A stretch of 64,000 bases of DNA, from positions 15,761,712 through 15,825,711 of the forward strand of contig NC_134940.1 of the NCBI RefSeq assembly GCF_051020765.1, given 5' to 3'. Each line of letters begins with the position of its first letter. Within the stretch, counting starts at the first letter, position 1. The translations under genes and the position numbers were made by a program. This DNA comes from Lasioglossum baleicum (Eukaryota; Arthropoda; Insecta; Hymenoptera; Halictidae). This document shows positions 1-13,094 of this stretch, in pieces. The notes under the pieces are model-generated. The model had not been told where the DNA came from. It did no database searches and saw only the letters and a list, made by a program, of their open reading frames with translations.

Positions 1-3000
1 TGGTAACTTCCATAACCATCCATGGAAGCATTACTCGATCCAGCAGCAGGGAAGGAATCTTGTGAATTGGAAGACCCTGAAGAACGTGTACTATTTATTT
101 ATCAAGTCTCTTCATCGGTCACGCGGTGAACCTGCTAAACAACTGCCTAGGGTTTCGATGATTTTTGGATATACAGTGCGAGTCCGAAGAAACAGAATAC
201 CTAAATATCTCCGTTACTTTCCTTTGTACAAAAAAATTTCTTAGGACAAAGTTACGCTGTTTTAAGGGCCACATGTAACGGTATAAGGGAAAAAATTTTC
301 AAGGTCATTTTTTCACAAGATTTCAAGGTCATCGATATTTTTTTTAATGGAATGAGGTATTTTGTAATACATCAATCGATGCAACTGGACATTCGTTATA
401 AAAAAGTACTAACCTATGTATGTCGAAAAGTTAGTAGTTCACGAGATATTTCGATTTAAATAACTCTAAAACACGCTAACGTCTTAGTACGACAGTAATG
501 GTGTTTTAGAGTTATTTAAATCGAAATATCTCGTGACCTACTAACTTTTCGACATACATAGGTTAGTACTTTTTTACAACGAATGTCCAGTTGCATCGAT
601 TGATGTATTAGAAAATACCTCATTCCATTTAAAAAAATATCGATGACCTTGAAATCTTGTTTAAAAAAATTACCATGAAAATTTTTCCCTTACACCGTTA
701 CATGTGGCCCTTTAAACAGTGTAACTTTGTCCTAAGAAGTTTTTTTGTACAACGAAATGTAACCCTGTAATAAAACAAGTGGTACGTGAACCATGCAGTA
801 AGAATTTAAGGATCCGTGAATACGGATCCGTGTACGCGGATCCTTAATTTCGTACTACATACACGGTTCACGTACCACGTGTATTTTAGTGCAAGTTCAA
901 AACCGCGATCTCTAATATATTGTAGCAATCGATATTATGAACTTTTTCGCGTTAGCGGCGGTCTCGTTTAGTTTTCAAGATACTTGCGAACAACTATCGG
1001 TGCCACTACAGTGAATTCTGACTTGTGCGTCTATTGCCGGAAAATGATTTGATACACCTACCCGGCGAGGGTACAGAAGCAGTTCCCTTTGATCCTTTCT
1101 TCTTCGAGCCAGCTTCGACTTGGTTTATGATGGGCTGGGGATCCACACCTCCACGGTCGAAGTGACATTCGTACGCCAGCAAGTGTTTCGTGTAGTGTTT
1201 TCGCAGCGTGTACGCTGCGCTACTACTCGCACCGATGCCGAGCGACCCCGCTATGTCTTTCCACGTTTTGTTCTTTGTCACCTATAGAGAATGAACGTGA
1301 TTTTTTCCTCTGTTAGACGCGTCGCGCCGTGTGTTTATCAATGTAAAATCCAAACAGCAAAAATCTGCATCTCGAAAACGCAAAATAAAAAGAAAAATTA
1401 CACGTGGAACAGAAACAAAAACAAAATCGTTACAGGTACTAGTCTAAAAGAAAAAACAAAACATCGATTTGACGAAAAATAACCAACTCTGCCTTGTTTG
1501 CATTCGAACGACTTAAATTGTTTTTTTTCTGACCATGCAGAAATAGTATGGAAAAAAGTGAAACAGACAAAAAAGTACAGTCGAGACGAATTACCGTAAT
1601 TATATTGATATTAAAATGTTTATCTTCACTGAATATTAGAATAATTCCATATAGCACCAAGGTTCGTAGATCAGGGCGCATTCCATACGCGTCGAACGAC
1701 TACTTCAAGAAAAGACGTGTTAAAGCTTCTTTGTTCTCTCTCTCTCGTTCTTTTTTTTCATATAGTTATAATACGAGAAAATAAAACGGAAAAAATGAAA
1801 CACTAACAGCAAAAAAAGTACAATGTGATCATGCACAATTCAGCGTAAACAGAAAGAAGCGTGTTCACAGTGGTTTTCAACAACCGACGATACGTTTTAA
1901 AATGCATAAATATGGAAAAGGAAAACTAAAACAAAAAGAAAAAACATAAAACGAGAAACTCGTGTGTGTGTGCGCCTTCGTTCGAGTTGTCAGTTAGCTG
2001 ACACCTCGATGCGTGTACACAAACGTTCAAAACGAAAAAAGAAAACGTGAACACATATAGAGACAATAAAAAAACTACGTAAAGACACCGAGGGCTAGAT
2101 GGAACTACACTGCACCTTGCATACCTCCATGAAGCCCCCCCTCTCTTTGACGTAGAGGTATAGCCGAAATAGGTCGAGGGGGTTCTTGGAGATGGTAGGA
2201 CAGCTTGTAATTGGTGTTCTTCGTTCTTCCATGAAGTTAACTAATTTGTCCAGCCATGTTCTTCGTTCCATCGAGTCGTCCATTTCGTACAGCTTCGCCA
2301 AGCTATCTGGTTTCTGTAATAATCGTTATTAGAGATTTAGCCACCTCGGTACTATTCCACAACATTTAGTCTGAAACGTTTAGAGCACTATTTCTAACGA
2401 TGTATGATGTTATATATACATTTGTCAGATATCGTATGTTACAAACGTGACGCCATATTAATATTTTTATTTGACTTGGTCGAGTGCTGCTACAACCCAA
2501 ATCTTTCATGCAATGAGTGCTTTTTTCCCTGAAAGTTCTATGTTCGAAAACGAAACGTATCGAATGTATATCATGCAGCTATGCGAAAAGCAAAGTAACG
2601 TAAAAAAAAAATGTTCTCGCCCAATGATAAAACGTGTCGGTAACGCATTATGATTTCGTGTTTCGCCAAGGTTAATTAATGATCGTGTTACGCGTATATA
2701 CAGACGCGTGCAGGATAATGTAACCGCTATCCAACAACTTCTCGAACACTACATCGTAAAGAATATACGAATAACACGGGCAACATATTGTTATTCTTTT
2801 TAACAACACAAACGAACGGACGCTATACACATATACACAGGTTCTGGTCGATTGATATCTAAAAGTGAGCACGGCGTGAATAACATTTGTTCGTATTCAT
2901 TTTAATTTTCAAGAAAATCAACAGTTTGAAAATTCCCTGCATCCCTATGCTATTAGTAAAGGTAAATGTTTGTAGACATTGTTTACACACACGATACATG

Positions 3001-6000
3001 TTACAGTAACTTCGCCGTAACAGCATAGGCATGCAGTGAATTTTTAACTTCGATTTCCCGAAAACTAATCCGAGGATGAATAAATTCTACTATATATTGA
3101 TTTCCGCGCAGCATATCGTACTCGCTTTTGTGTATTAGATCAGATCCTGTGTATCTACAGAAATGAGGAATGAAAAACATATAAATGAATGTTGAAGTGA
3201 TACACGAATTACGTTTGCGAAGCAAATACAAAAATTTTGTTGCAATGAAACAAAGCTCGAAGCATTCAATGTGTGTCATACTTTTCGTAACAGTGTAGTT
3301 AATACTTATAGTGAAAAACAGTAACCTTAGATCTGTACGGGTCTTGAGGCACATGACTGTTAAAAACCTGTAAAATATATAAAATATTGAAAGATCCCAA
3401 AGATTGCGGTGTAAAATTATTTACCCTGAACGTATATATCTTTTTCTTTTTTTTAAATTTTGATAGTGAAAACGACAAACATACGTTTAAATATACAAAT
3501 ATACATACGAAGTAGAAAAACGTTATATCAAATTCTTTTTTATCTTTAAAGAACTATAATAACGAAACTATACATACAGGACTAGCAGGTGTACGTGGCC
3601 AACCAGGGCTGTTCATGTCAGGATATTCTTCGTGGATCGAATTGATACTCGCGGCACCAGGCGACGGAACTGTACTTTGTGGTGTGGCTGGATGGCTGTG
3701 ATACCCTCCCATCATTTCTTTCCGTACCTTTGGTGTAAATGCTGGGTCTTCTCCAGAAGCTAAACAACAGGAAATATAAATATATACTGTCAGAAGAATG
3801 AAGAAGTAACGTCGACGTATTCTTAAAGCTTTCTACTGACCAGCCGATGCGTTTGACAGTGTAGATTGTTGAGAACCCTCGTCCAAGGACGTGCCATCGG
3901 GACCGGTGGTTATTACAGATGTAACAGTACCGCTCGAAGTGGATGTGACGTTAATCGATGATGTTACTTTAAAAAATCAGATCATACATCGTTAACGATA
4001 ACGTACCGACGCAATGAAAAAGCAACGTAAAGAATTTCGAAATAAAAATACCTGAAGCCGTGGTTGTTATGCCGTTGTCGTTCGAGGTTTCCGTGGTAAG
4101 GTCCGAATGACTCGTCGAAGTTGGCGTTGAAGTAGGATGCGAATTAGGAGTGGTACTCGGTGGAGGCATTGGACTTCCCTCGTGATTTAGGGGTGGTGTA
4201 GCTGCTGGAGTGTGTAAATGCGGTACAGCCGAGCTTGTCGGAGGTGGCTGACTACTGACGTGATTGGGCGACGGTGGAGGAGGGCCCATGGAGCTAGCTG
4301 GAGGTCCCATATTGCCGATCACAGTCACACCAGGCGTACCAGGAGGTACCATACCGGTTGTATTGCTACTCCCATAAACCTGAGGCGGTCCAGGACTGGG
4401 TGGCATACCTGGCGGTACACTATTAAATCCCATTTTATGCTAGAACCACGAGAAAAAGGTATAATTAGATAGCAGAGCTACGAAAATGTATAATTCTGTG
4501 TTGACACAATTTTGAAGTTGTTTTATAAACTTACCGTATACGGAGGATATTGCACCAAATTATTGGGTCTGTTGGGAGCCTGGTATTGATTATTAGGTGG
4601 TGGTTGTGAATTTGCTGGCGATGGATATCCCTGTGGAAATTGTACATGCGGACGTGGAGGAGGATAGGTACTTTGCGCGTGATAACCCCCAGGCTGACCG
4701 GCAGCCGTTCCACCAGCTGCATATCCCATTCCACCACCCATAGGGTTTATCCCGCCAAGATTCGTAGCACCGGGTCCTGGCTGAACCACACCAGGACCGG
4801 TGTTATTCATTTTATAGGTGTGCATGTGTGGCGAAGGACCCAACGGCTGCTGGTATGCTACTGGAACAACGGAAATCAACATTTTTATACGTTTTATACA
4901 GCTGTTTCTTGTTCTTCGCAAAATATTTCTTATTTACCTTGAGTTGTCATAGGAGAATGACTCATTCGTGCTGGTCCACTACCATCTGACTGGCTACTCG
5001 ACGGGCGTGGAGGCATCTGAACAACGTTTTGTTGGCCTACAAAAAGAAAAACAGATTGCAGCGACAACAATGAAATATTATTCTGATTTTCTTCCTTTTC
5101 GAATATCCATGCCACAGAACAAATTAAAGAATATACGAACCAACAGCAGGGGACATCGAGCGAGAACCTGTGGATCCTGTAGGTGAAGGGGTTGGTCTCA
5201 TCCCCTGCGAGTTCGGTGTTCCTGGACAAGCTGGTCCATTCGAACTATCGTTACTGTTTTGCCCGGACAATTCCTGTAATATAATAAACAATGTAACCCG
5301 CTGTAAAGTCAAAGTATACTTGCAATATAACTAGAGAGAATTAAAGGGCGAGGGTATGTTGTACTACCTATGGGCATATATGGTGTTAGGTTCATATGGA
5401 AAAGCTATCTGGTCGTAGAGGAAAGTCTGCGAAATGAGGGTTATGTACACAGAAATCACTTTCAAACGATCTTAAAACAGGTTATTTTTTCGTGTCGATC
5501 ACTAATCCGCATCTTTTCGACACACGATCGAGAAATCAACGTTTCCACGAAAGAGGCAACGATCGAACAAAGGAAAACGAAAAGTTTCGTTAGAAAAGCG
5601 TTGGTCAGAAGAAAGGCCACTTCGCGAGACGCTTGAACGTCCACGCTTATTCCACACAACACGATCTATTCGCTGTCATATTTTGACCACGAGTAAAATC
5701 AGGAATACACACTATACACGCGGCACTCGCTATATACATAGGTACTAATCGTACGGTTCAACATAACACGTCATATACACACACGCACATGTATCCATGA
5801 TATTTATTAGTTTGAATGTGCGTTCGCGTATATACACACGTAACACTTCACACAGGTCGTTACAATGATACATTCAGAACGAGAGAGAAAGATAAACAGA
5901 GAGCAGGATGAAGGGCGAGGAACAGGGGAGGGAGGGGACAGCATGAGAGAGAGAGGGGGGAGAGAGAGAGAAAGAGACAGACTGTGCGAGTACGCTGGTA

Positions 6001-9000
6001 GAGAAAGAAGGTGAGTAGAAGATAGATAAATGGATAGAGACACGGTAGACGAACATGTGTAAGCGAGATAGAAACAAGGATACAGAGAATGGAAGAAGGG
6101 AAACGGGCGAGAGCGAGCGAGAAAGAGAGCACGACAGTGAAGTGAGAGAGCGAGAGAAGGATAGAGAAAGAATGGAAGAAAGAAAGAATGAAAAGAACAC
6201 ATCATTACACCTACCAGACAGTGGACAGTTCATCCGTAGAGAAGACGATTAGAGACTTCCTCGGATGGATCACGGAACATATAGCATAGACAGTGTCGGG
6301 CACAAGGACTCTCGGCATGACGCGAGAATCGAAGGAGAGGCGTTACCCCGCGCGCACTACGACAAAACCGACAGTGGACGACTCGTATGCTCCCCGTACG
6401 ATTTTCACATGTTTTTACGGGAATCTCGTGGCCTAACAACGACGACAGAGATCCACGCTCGGATCATGTGCTGTAGAGAGAGAGTCGGTGATTTCGACGG
6501 AACCCGCAGGAGAACGGTCATAACATTGTCAGTACATTATAGAACTGCCTACTGATTGTTCACACACCGTGTGCCTCGCTCGACCATCGCATGTTGTGTC
6601 AATAAGTCCCACCGAGCAGTTTCGTATCGTGAGGAACAACCCTCCGATATTCTCGATCAGGGAAACAGCTCTCGCGATCGATCGGATCAGGAGTCCACGA
6701 GGAAACAACAGACTCGAATTTCGGAGCGTTGATCGTCTACGTACGTGTACATGGCCAGAGGGCAAACGAAAAAAACGTGATTCTTTTTATCGAATGCGTG
6801 TTCCGTGACTTCGGTTTACAAGATTTCGCGTCTAGCTGCTGCTCGTTGGAGGGCGTTCTTTCGTGGCGCGGCAAGCGTTCGGCAACCGTCGGCCATTTCC
6901 GTCGCTCGCCGCTTGAAAAGCACCCGTGTGCTCCAAAAACCCCGAGAGAGTATGCGATAGAGAGAAAACTACTCCGAAGTCCAAACAGTACGAGGGTGCA
7001 ACTACTCCCTTTTTGCAAAATCTATTAATCGAATTTCCTTGATATTCTTATCGTTTCCGGACGGGTCTGCCTATTGCATTTCAATTCTCCCCCCTTCGAT
7101 TCTCTCGATTCGTTATAGCCAACGGAAACTTGTAATATTCGCGCTTAGCAAACATATCGAAATTATCGATTCGAGTTAACCTATATCAAACACTAAAATG
7201 TGTACTCGTATAATCAAATTTCGAACATGACGATAGAATCGAAAAATTTAAATAGGAAATGGGAGGGACTCTTTCGTATTGTCCCGTTATAACGTAGACT
7301 ATACGCAACGAGATAGATGATAAAATGTGGGTATATTTACGTAGCCGTGGATGGTATTACGGATATTATATAATAATGTTTTTATCTGTTAATGCTGTAA
7401 CAACGTTATCGTTGCAGGACAGATTTAACGGCACGAGAATAACAGTTTTGAATTAGAGTCAACCTTTCTGAAAAATTGCTTTACTATAGAGAACTACATG
7501 TACATCCGAAAGAGCACGCCAATTGAGCAACGGTTTATTGGGACCGTAACGTCGAAGAGAAAACAAGAAAGAACGAAGCTAGATTATCGTTTCGAGCGAA
7601 GACCAGTGAAACGGAAAATTCTTAGATCGGTGTAGAGCAAAGAATTTCAATGGGAAAAGAAGTACGATTGGATTATATACAAGAGCCAATAGCCCGTTTT
7701 TAATGTCACACAGACTGAACCGTTCATCGAGCGTTTAAAATATATTCGACACTTTTCAGCCGTGTCATGGGAATACGAGAAGTTCGATAGCATGTCGCGG
7801 AGTGACAGTTGCATGATCTAACGAACCGAATATAGCTGAACGATATAAAACGTCAGAACCGGTGGTGGGGGAGAACTGCCTCGGATATATTCTGTATTCT
7901 CCCCACCATCAATCCGGGCGAATCATACGCACGCTCTCTTACTCGCTCCTATGCTCGTGTAACCTATGTTGCACATCGGCCTCTCACTAACCCGCCCATC
8001 TATATTGGAAGAAGCGAGAGCTCGGACATAGAGGAGTGGGGATGCGCATACATACTCGTGTGCAATGTACGCGTTTGGAAGGGATACGGAGGGAGGAAGA
8101 CAGAGACAGAGAAAGAGAGGGAGAGAAAGACCACGCACATATGCGCGCTGACGTACATTTACACTACACTAACAGAATGTGGTATAGAGACTGAGTGACT
8201 GTGCCCGATAGAGATAGAGCGAGTGGGAGGGCAGGAAGGGGGAGGGAAGAGAGAGAGGGAGAGAGAGAGAAGGGGAAGTCGCTAATATCTGGGGCTCCAG
8301 CGGCCGCGCAACTCGCGCCCTAATCGAACTCTACAAGTCGCTTATTCTCCATCCCCACTTCCCACACCCTGCCCCTCCTGCCGTAGCCAAGCCATACTCG
8401 AGAGGTCTCCCTTTCGCTCACTCATGCTTGCTCTTTTCACGAGGGAAGTATTCAAGTACCTCCGTCCACTGTATCCAAGATCAAATGGCACTTCATGGCA
8501 ACGTGAAATTAGAATTGCCCCGCGATGTCGGCAATACCGTCCCACATAAGATTCTATTCCTATGCTTCTTTTTGTCTTTTCTAATTGTTTCCAAGTTCCG
8601 ATCGGTTGATACGAAAAAAAAAGAGAAAAAGGAAGAGCAAATAACAATAACACGTGTGTACACGTGCATTCACGCGCATGTGCTCTATTATTAAGCTAAA
8701 GTTACGGCTCAAGGTTAGGCGCGTGAAATTTTTCATTCGAACGACTTAGGATCGACGCGTTACCAAAGAGAGACCTCTAAATATGTTTTGTTATTTTGAT
8801 GGGTTGGTAAGAGACAAAAACACTTACCCCTGAATCGATTCCTTGAGTATTCGGTGTTGTGGATCTTTGCTGCAGATTATGGAAACTCTGTAAACACAAA
8901 AATCACTTATGTAATGTTTGTAATGATTTATACATGTAACCACAAAGAAATACTTTTGCTACAGAAGCGTATTGAATGTGATTGTTTGTTTTTCTACAGA

Positions 9001-10630
9001 TTCCAGAATTTTCTCTCTTTTACAAATTGTACATGCACGTATTACGATTAGTAATATTATCTTATAGACCTTCTTTCCTGTTCAACATCATGTACACGCA
9101 ATTTCACGGGTTTTTTAATGCACATCATGAAAACTTCCATCACAAGGAAAGTACTTAGGTAATAAACAGAAGATATGAATTTTATATAGGTGTAAATTAC
9201 CTGTGATTGGCCAGATTGTGGTTGTGGAGATGCTGAAGGTGGTGGTGCAGGAGATTGAGAAAGAGCACGTTGCGGCGACTGACTGGAAGGATTAGCTTGA
9301 TTGGATGGAGGTGGTGGTGGATTCGGTGGTCCACCTTGGTTCCATCCCCTCTGCTCTGTGTACAGACTGGAAGGATGACTGGTTTGCGTGGTGTATGAGT
9401 TTATCTAAAAAATACAAGTTACCATTAATTACCTGTTCCTTGGAAAATTCATGTATTACCATAGATTTTTGTAAAATAAATGCAAAGATGTTACCTGATG
9501 GTGAGTATACGGCGCATGGGGTCTCGAAGGAGAAGAATAACGTTGCGTGTATTGTTGATATGGCATAGGAGTCGGAGAACTTGGTCCTCCAGGCCCAGCG
9601 TGTAATCTTGGTGACCCCTATATTTCACAGAACAGTATTTTTTTAGATATTTGACAAAATCGAAAATATTTAACTTAGAAGAGAGATAGAGCAAGGCGCA
9701 TCGATCGACCATACAACAGAATGTATTTTCCATCCGTTGTTGAACAAAATTTCTACGATGTTATATATAGAAAAATTCTAAAGAAATTACCGTCTGCGGT
9801 GGTCGTTGACCAGGTTGAGGATAAACTGGAGGAACAACCGGTGGTCGTTGAATAGGCCAGGGTTGTTGATAAGTCTCCGGTCCCATGCCAGGATAATTTC
9901 CATGAAACCGATGCACTGGCGTAGATGCTTGAAGCAACTGATTTAACGTCGGGGTCGGGCCAGTGGCCTGCGATATACTTTGGCCAGAGAGAAACCTTGG
10001 CTGACCCGGGAAGCTGGTCGGTGTAGCCCCTACGTATGCCAATCGGGATTCAATCTTGGAAGCTGCATAATGCTCTTCCATGTCTGCTCGGTGGACTCTT
10101 TCGGTTTCATGTATTAAGTGTTTACCATGATACTCCAATTGTTTCCCTGGAAAATCTCCATGCTTTCCCACGTATTCCGGTATCTGCTTGGCCGGATAAT
10201 CGGTCAACGACTTGGAGGGAAACTCGTTCGATTTGTTAGTATACTCGTCCGAGTAGTCGCGTATTACGTTCGACGTGAACGGATGTCCGGGATGGTTCGG
10301 ATGACCGGGCGCGTCGAGAGGCTCCTGCTTGCCGATAGATTCTTGAGGCGCTTGGCCAGCCTCTCTGGGTGATTTTACCTCACCGGCAGTGTGTCCACCA
10401 ATGTCCTCGCGGTATTGACTCATCTCGAAACCCGTGTCCCCGCCGCGATTCACATATTTAAGCAGCTGGGCCGCGCCCCGGGGCACTTTATCACCCGGCT
10501 CTGGATCCAGCTGCTGCTTCGCGTTAACACTCGCACTATTCCCACCGACTTGCGGACGTTTCTGTGCGCATTTCACGGACTCGTTCAGCTTCACATCGTT
10601 TTGTTGGCTCTCGGCTTGCGTCGCAGCCAT
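1..10630 (-). CDS. osa: Osa / ARID1 (BAF250) SWI/SNF subunit, 5' part, 14 exons, truncated by window edge
   Basis: Exons, 5' to 3': 10630-9791, 9617-9495, 9404-9201, 8887-8828, 5273-5141, 5036-4938, 4860-4535, 4439-4052, 3966-3841, 3759-3578, 3367-3326, 2313-2125, 1281-1062, 76-1 (continues outside). The phases join into about 1000 residues. The start ATG at 10630 begins MAATQAESQQ. The N-terminal ~840 residues are low-complexity, rich in Pro, Gln, Gly and Ser, as usual for Osa/ARID1. Exons 2313-2125 and 1281-1062 encode the ARID domain: LAKLYEMDDS, the PLDLFRLYLYVKERGG helix, then KTWKDIAGSLGIG and LRKHYTKHLLAYE. The family is the DNA-binding, complex-defining subunit of the BAP/cBAF remodeller and acts in the nucleus. 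The BAF250 C-terminal domain lies beyond position 1. The donors at 5140 (GTTCGT) and 3325 (GTTACT) are non-consensus. Introns carry transposon debris. Identity is secure; single exon borders are hand-called. Confidence 0.93.
209..767. repeat. Foldback (long inverted repeat) element in the osa intron 77-1061
   Basis: Two arms of about 260 bp, one the reverse complement of the other with scattered mismatches, surround a spacer of about 25 bp near 476-500. The right end reads ...CCCTG next to TA, so the outward terminus is CAGGGTTAC. The left end (CTCCGTTAC) is a degraded copy. It has no coding capacity. It resembles the CAGGG-ended foldback elements at 35486-36129 and 36134-36717 in architecture, terminal motif and a subterminal TTGTACAAAAAAA-like tract. 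It is probably a Tc1/mariner-type MITE, judged by termini and TA flank only. Confidence 0.8.
768..914. repeat. hAT-like MITE copy, left end truncated
   Basis: It starts immediately beside the foldback element. It contains the inverted pair GGTACGTGAACCATGCAGTA (781-800) and a matching CGGTTCACGTACC near 872-885, around a core with GGATCCGTG motifs. It ends with AAAACCGCGATCTCTA at 899-914. The same right end and internal motifs occur in the SF3B3 intron (19912-20316) and in an intron at 30800-30863, so this is a dispersed family. The left terminus seen in the SF3B3 copy is missing here. Confidence 0.75.
5274..8827 (-). other. osa: Long osa intron 4 with purine tracts and a CpG-rich block
   Basis: This 3.55 kb intron separates coding exons 8887-8828 and 5273-5141. 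I found no further exon that fits the phase. It holds a GAGA-type tract at about 5875-6190, a CpG-richer block at about 6240-7060, and a second GA-rich stretch at about 8085-8280. The layout (GA repeats beside CpG-rich sequence) resembles insect promoter surroundings, so an internal osa promoter is possible, but no start codon with an in-phase donor was identified. Long ORFs across the GA tracts are low-complexity artefacts. Confidence 0.5.
5875..6190. repeat. GA/CT-rich low-complexity tract
   Basis: Nearly uninterrupted imperfect GAGA/GAAA runs on the plus strand. Such tracts can bind GAGA-factor-like proteins in insects; no specific site is proved here. Confidence 0.8.
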
Positions 10631-13094
10631 GTTCTCCTCTCCTCACGGAGCCATCGTCGTCTCATAAACTGGCCAATCGCGGGACCTCGTGTGTCTCGCG
10701 TACTATGTGCTCGAAATCGAAATCCTTTCCGGTTGAATCTCTCCTATCGTACCCAACACTTTCCACCACATCCTCAGTCAGACCAGTAAGCACTAAGCAC
10801 AGTACTAACAATTTTCGCTTCCTGCCGTTTTCAAAGTAGAAGGAACCAAAAAAAAAAGTCGTACGCGAACGTCAAAAGCAGCGTCGTACTTATTACGCCA
10901 TCTCGCGGCTATGCCGTGCAGTCGTCTCTACCTTTAAACCATCGTTTACAATGCGACGATGTTTCCTCGGATCACGGTTTCTATCGAGAATCCATCCACA
11001 GAGAATTCTACGTAGAAAAGAAACTCCGGAGTTTCTCAGTAACCAATTCTCCTAGTGCGCATGCGTCCGGAAATGGATCATCGTGAATATAGTCTCGGAA
11101 CGTTGTATTCAAGCGCGCATGCCTACCATATGCCTACACGATATTTTGTTCACCATGAATATAGCTTCGGAACTACATATTTGCACATATTTGACTTACC
11201 ATTTGAATTACTCAGTGCTTACTCAGAGATATTTTGACGATTTTGACTGACTTGTTCGAAATATTTGTATTTTGTTATTAAAACGCCTTAATATCTATAC
11301 AATACAGATATGGAACTCGTCTTAGATGTATAAGAACATTCGGTTACATATGTAACACGATAAAAATAAATTGTTTTTTACGATATTGCAGACTCTTTGA
11401 TCTTTTTCAAAATGATTGGATTACGGACATCAAAGGTTTCGAAAGGAGTTTCGCCTCTATATATAAGGATGCTCTGTGTCCATATGATTTCCATAAAAAA
11501 ACTCGCCGATGCCCAGCGTTTCTCAACTTGTAAGACCAAGAGACGATAATTGTTTCCTCGCGCTAATGCGATGAAAGTGATTCATTTGCAAAGAAAATGA
11601 AATTTCACTTGTTTATATAGTAAACAGTGATTGTGGTCTTTATTATATACGAACATGTCGCAGTACTATCAGACAGGAAATGTACTATATACGAACAAAT
11701 GTGTTAGGTCGCACGGTGAAAAGGTTGAGAAGCGCTGCTTCAACATATTAAACAAACATGAATGCTACGTTTTCGTAATTTTATCGACACAATCATTGAA
11801 TTATCCTCTATGAATTAAATTTTCAAAGTTATTCGTATCTGAATGCGTTTTAATATGCCCTAACTTAACATTTTTTGAGAAAGCAAAAAAAAGAAGAAAT
11901 GGGAATCTATATATATACAAGAACTTACTCCTAAAGGAAAAATTGACGGTGCTTACGTATTCGATTCCTTTTTTCCTGTTTGTGAAAATTCGACAAAAAA
12001 TGTGAAGAATCAAAATTATATATTATATCTTTCTGTTTTGTGATCATAAGCTATTCATTCTGGCGCAGACGCAATGATTAACGTGCTACGGTACAGAAGG
12101 TTTCTGTATAATAACGCTATGTTCCTCCGTAATCCGTAATGTGTATTTTCATCTTTTACAATACATTAATGATAACGTGTATGTAGGTGTATCTGTAACC
12201 ATTCAAACTTCACATAAACTATTAAAGAACAAAAACAATCCATTTCTATTCCTGATTTCTTAAACATAATGTGAACAGGAAAAGTATATAAAATATGTTC
12301 GTATCTTAGAATAAATATAATTTAACATTCCTGTGACAACTACAATAATACTGATGGTTTGATATATTAAACTATAAAATGACTTGATAAATATGTATAT
12401 GCCTATAAACAATTCTGAATAAAAGCTAAAGTACAATTATTGTTGTTCACCGGTGACGACGAATGACTCATTTCGTTAAATTAACCATAAACGGAAGATT
12501 TGGTCAGGACTAAAAGGTAGAAATTTGAATAAAGACGATATCCTAAAGACTGATAGTGATTGATACGAATATATATATTTGCATCGTTACTTACGCGCGT
12601 GTAGTCTTATCGTGTATCTACGTGTGTCACTGTGTAAATACATACGAACGTCTACGCGGCGTTTCAATACGTGGCAAATACAAGAATAATTATTTTATAA
12701 CATCTGCTTTAACAAGCTGATAAGTAGATAACAGGTAAGTCTTTTGTATAGGTCTTTAAGAAATACTTGCATTGTAATTGAAACTGTTCATTATGTCTTT
12801 CATTGTACTTTCGCGTATAAATTCACGACGTTATGGAAAAGAGTGTTTTTAAAAAATCCAAGTGTTTTCCTATATTTAGCAATCTTTTATTTCAATTTCA
12901 GTCGCGTATGGATTTTATAACATACGAGTGTATATACTATGTAGTGATATCACTCACAAGCTGTCATATTCGCCTAATGTTTTAAATAACAGTTTTGACA
13001 GAATTCTATCCAATCGCAAATCCATGTTGCTCTAAACACATTGCGATCGAACAATCAAGGAGTAATGCAACAGAAAAAGAAGAAGTTGGGTACA
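10631..13094. other. Divergent intergenic region between osa and Gmppb
   Basis: 2.46 kb separate the two start codons, so both promoters should lie here. The part next to osa (10640-10900) is CpG-rich and is probably osa 5' UTR or promoter. A weak direct repeat (GTGAATATAGTCTCGGAAC near 11085 and ATGAATATAGCTTCGGAAC near 11154) and a hAT-like MITE (11514-11737) lie inside. The remainder is AT-rich with no supported ORF. The GT-rich and TATA-like runs near 12570-12620 are not specific enough to call. Confidence 0.6.
11514..11737. repeat. Short hAT-like MITE
   Basis: The left end CAGCGTTTCTCAACTTG and the right end (reverse complement CAGCGCTTCTCAACCTTTT) form terminal inverted repeats of about 19 bp. 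The CAG-G-TTCTCAACC form is typical of hAT element termini. At 224 bp with no ORF it is non-autonomous. I could not see a convincing 8-bp target duplication, so the exact ends may be off by a few bases. Confidence 0.6.

Noticed and set aside
3001..3354. Minus-strand ORF with the stretch SDLIHKSEYDML after an acceptor-like CTGTAG, between two osa exons
   Set aside because: The flanking osa exons (3367-3326 and 2313-2125) join perfectly in phase 0 into a normal pre-ARID sequence, and the ORF resembles no Osa region known to me. It is most likely intronic.
5807..6252. Several overlapping ORFs of 65-132 codons across the GA/CT tract
   Set aside because: Low-complexity translations (Ser/Leu-rich or Glu/Arg-rich) in all frames of a simple repeat; no coding evidence.
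10036..10839. Plus-strand ORFs opposite osa exon 1 (up to 132 codons)
   Set aside because: Shadow frames of a GC-richer coding exon; no splice or domain support.
13065..13067. In-frame ATG upstream of the Gmppb start
   Set aside because: It would add a non-conserved lysine-rich leader; the family starts at MRALILVGGYG.
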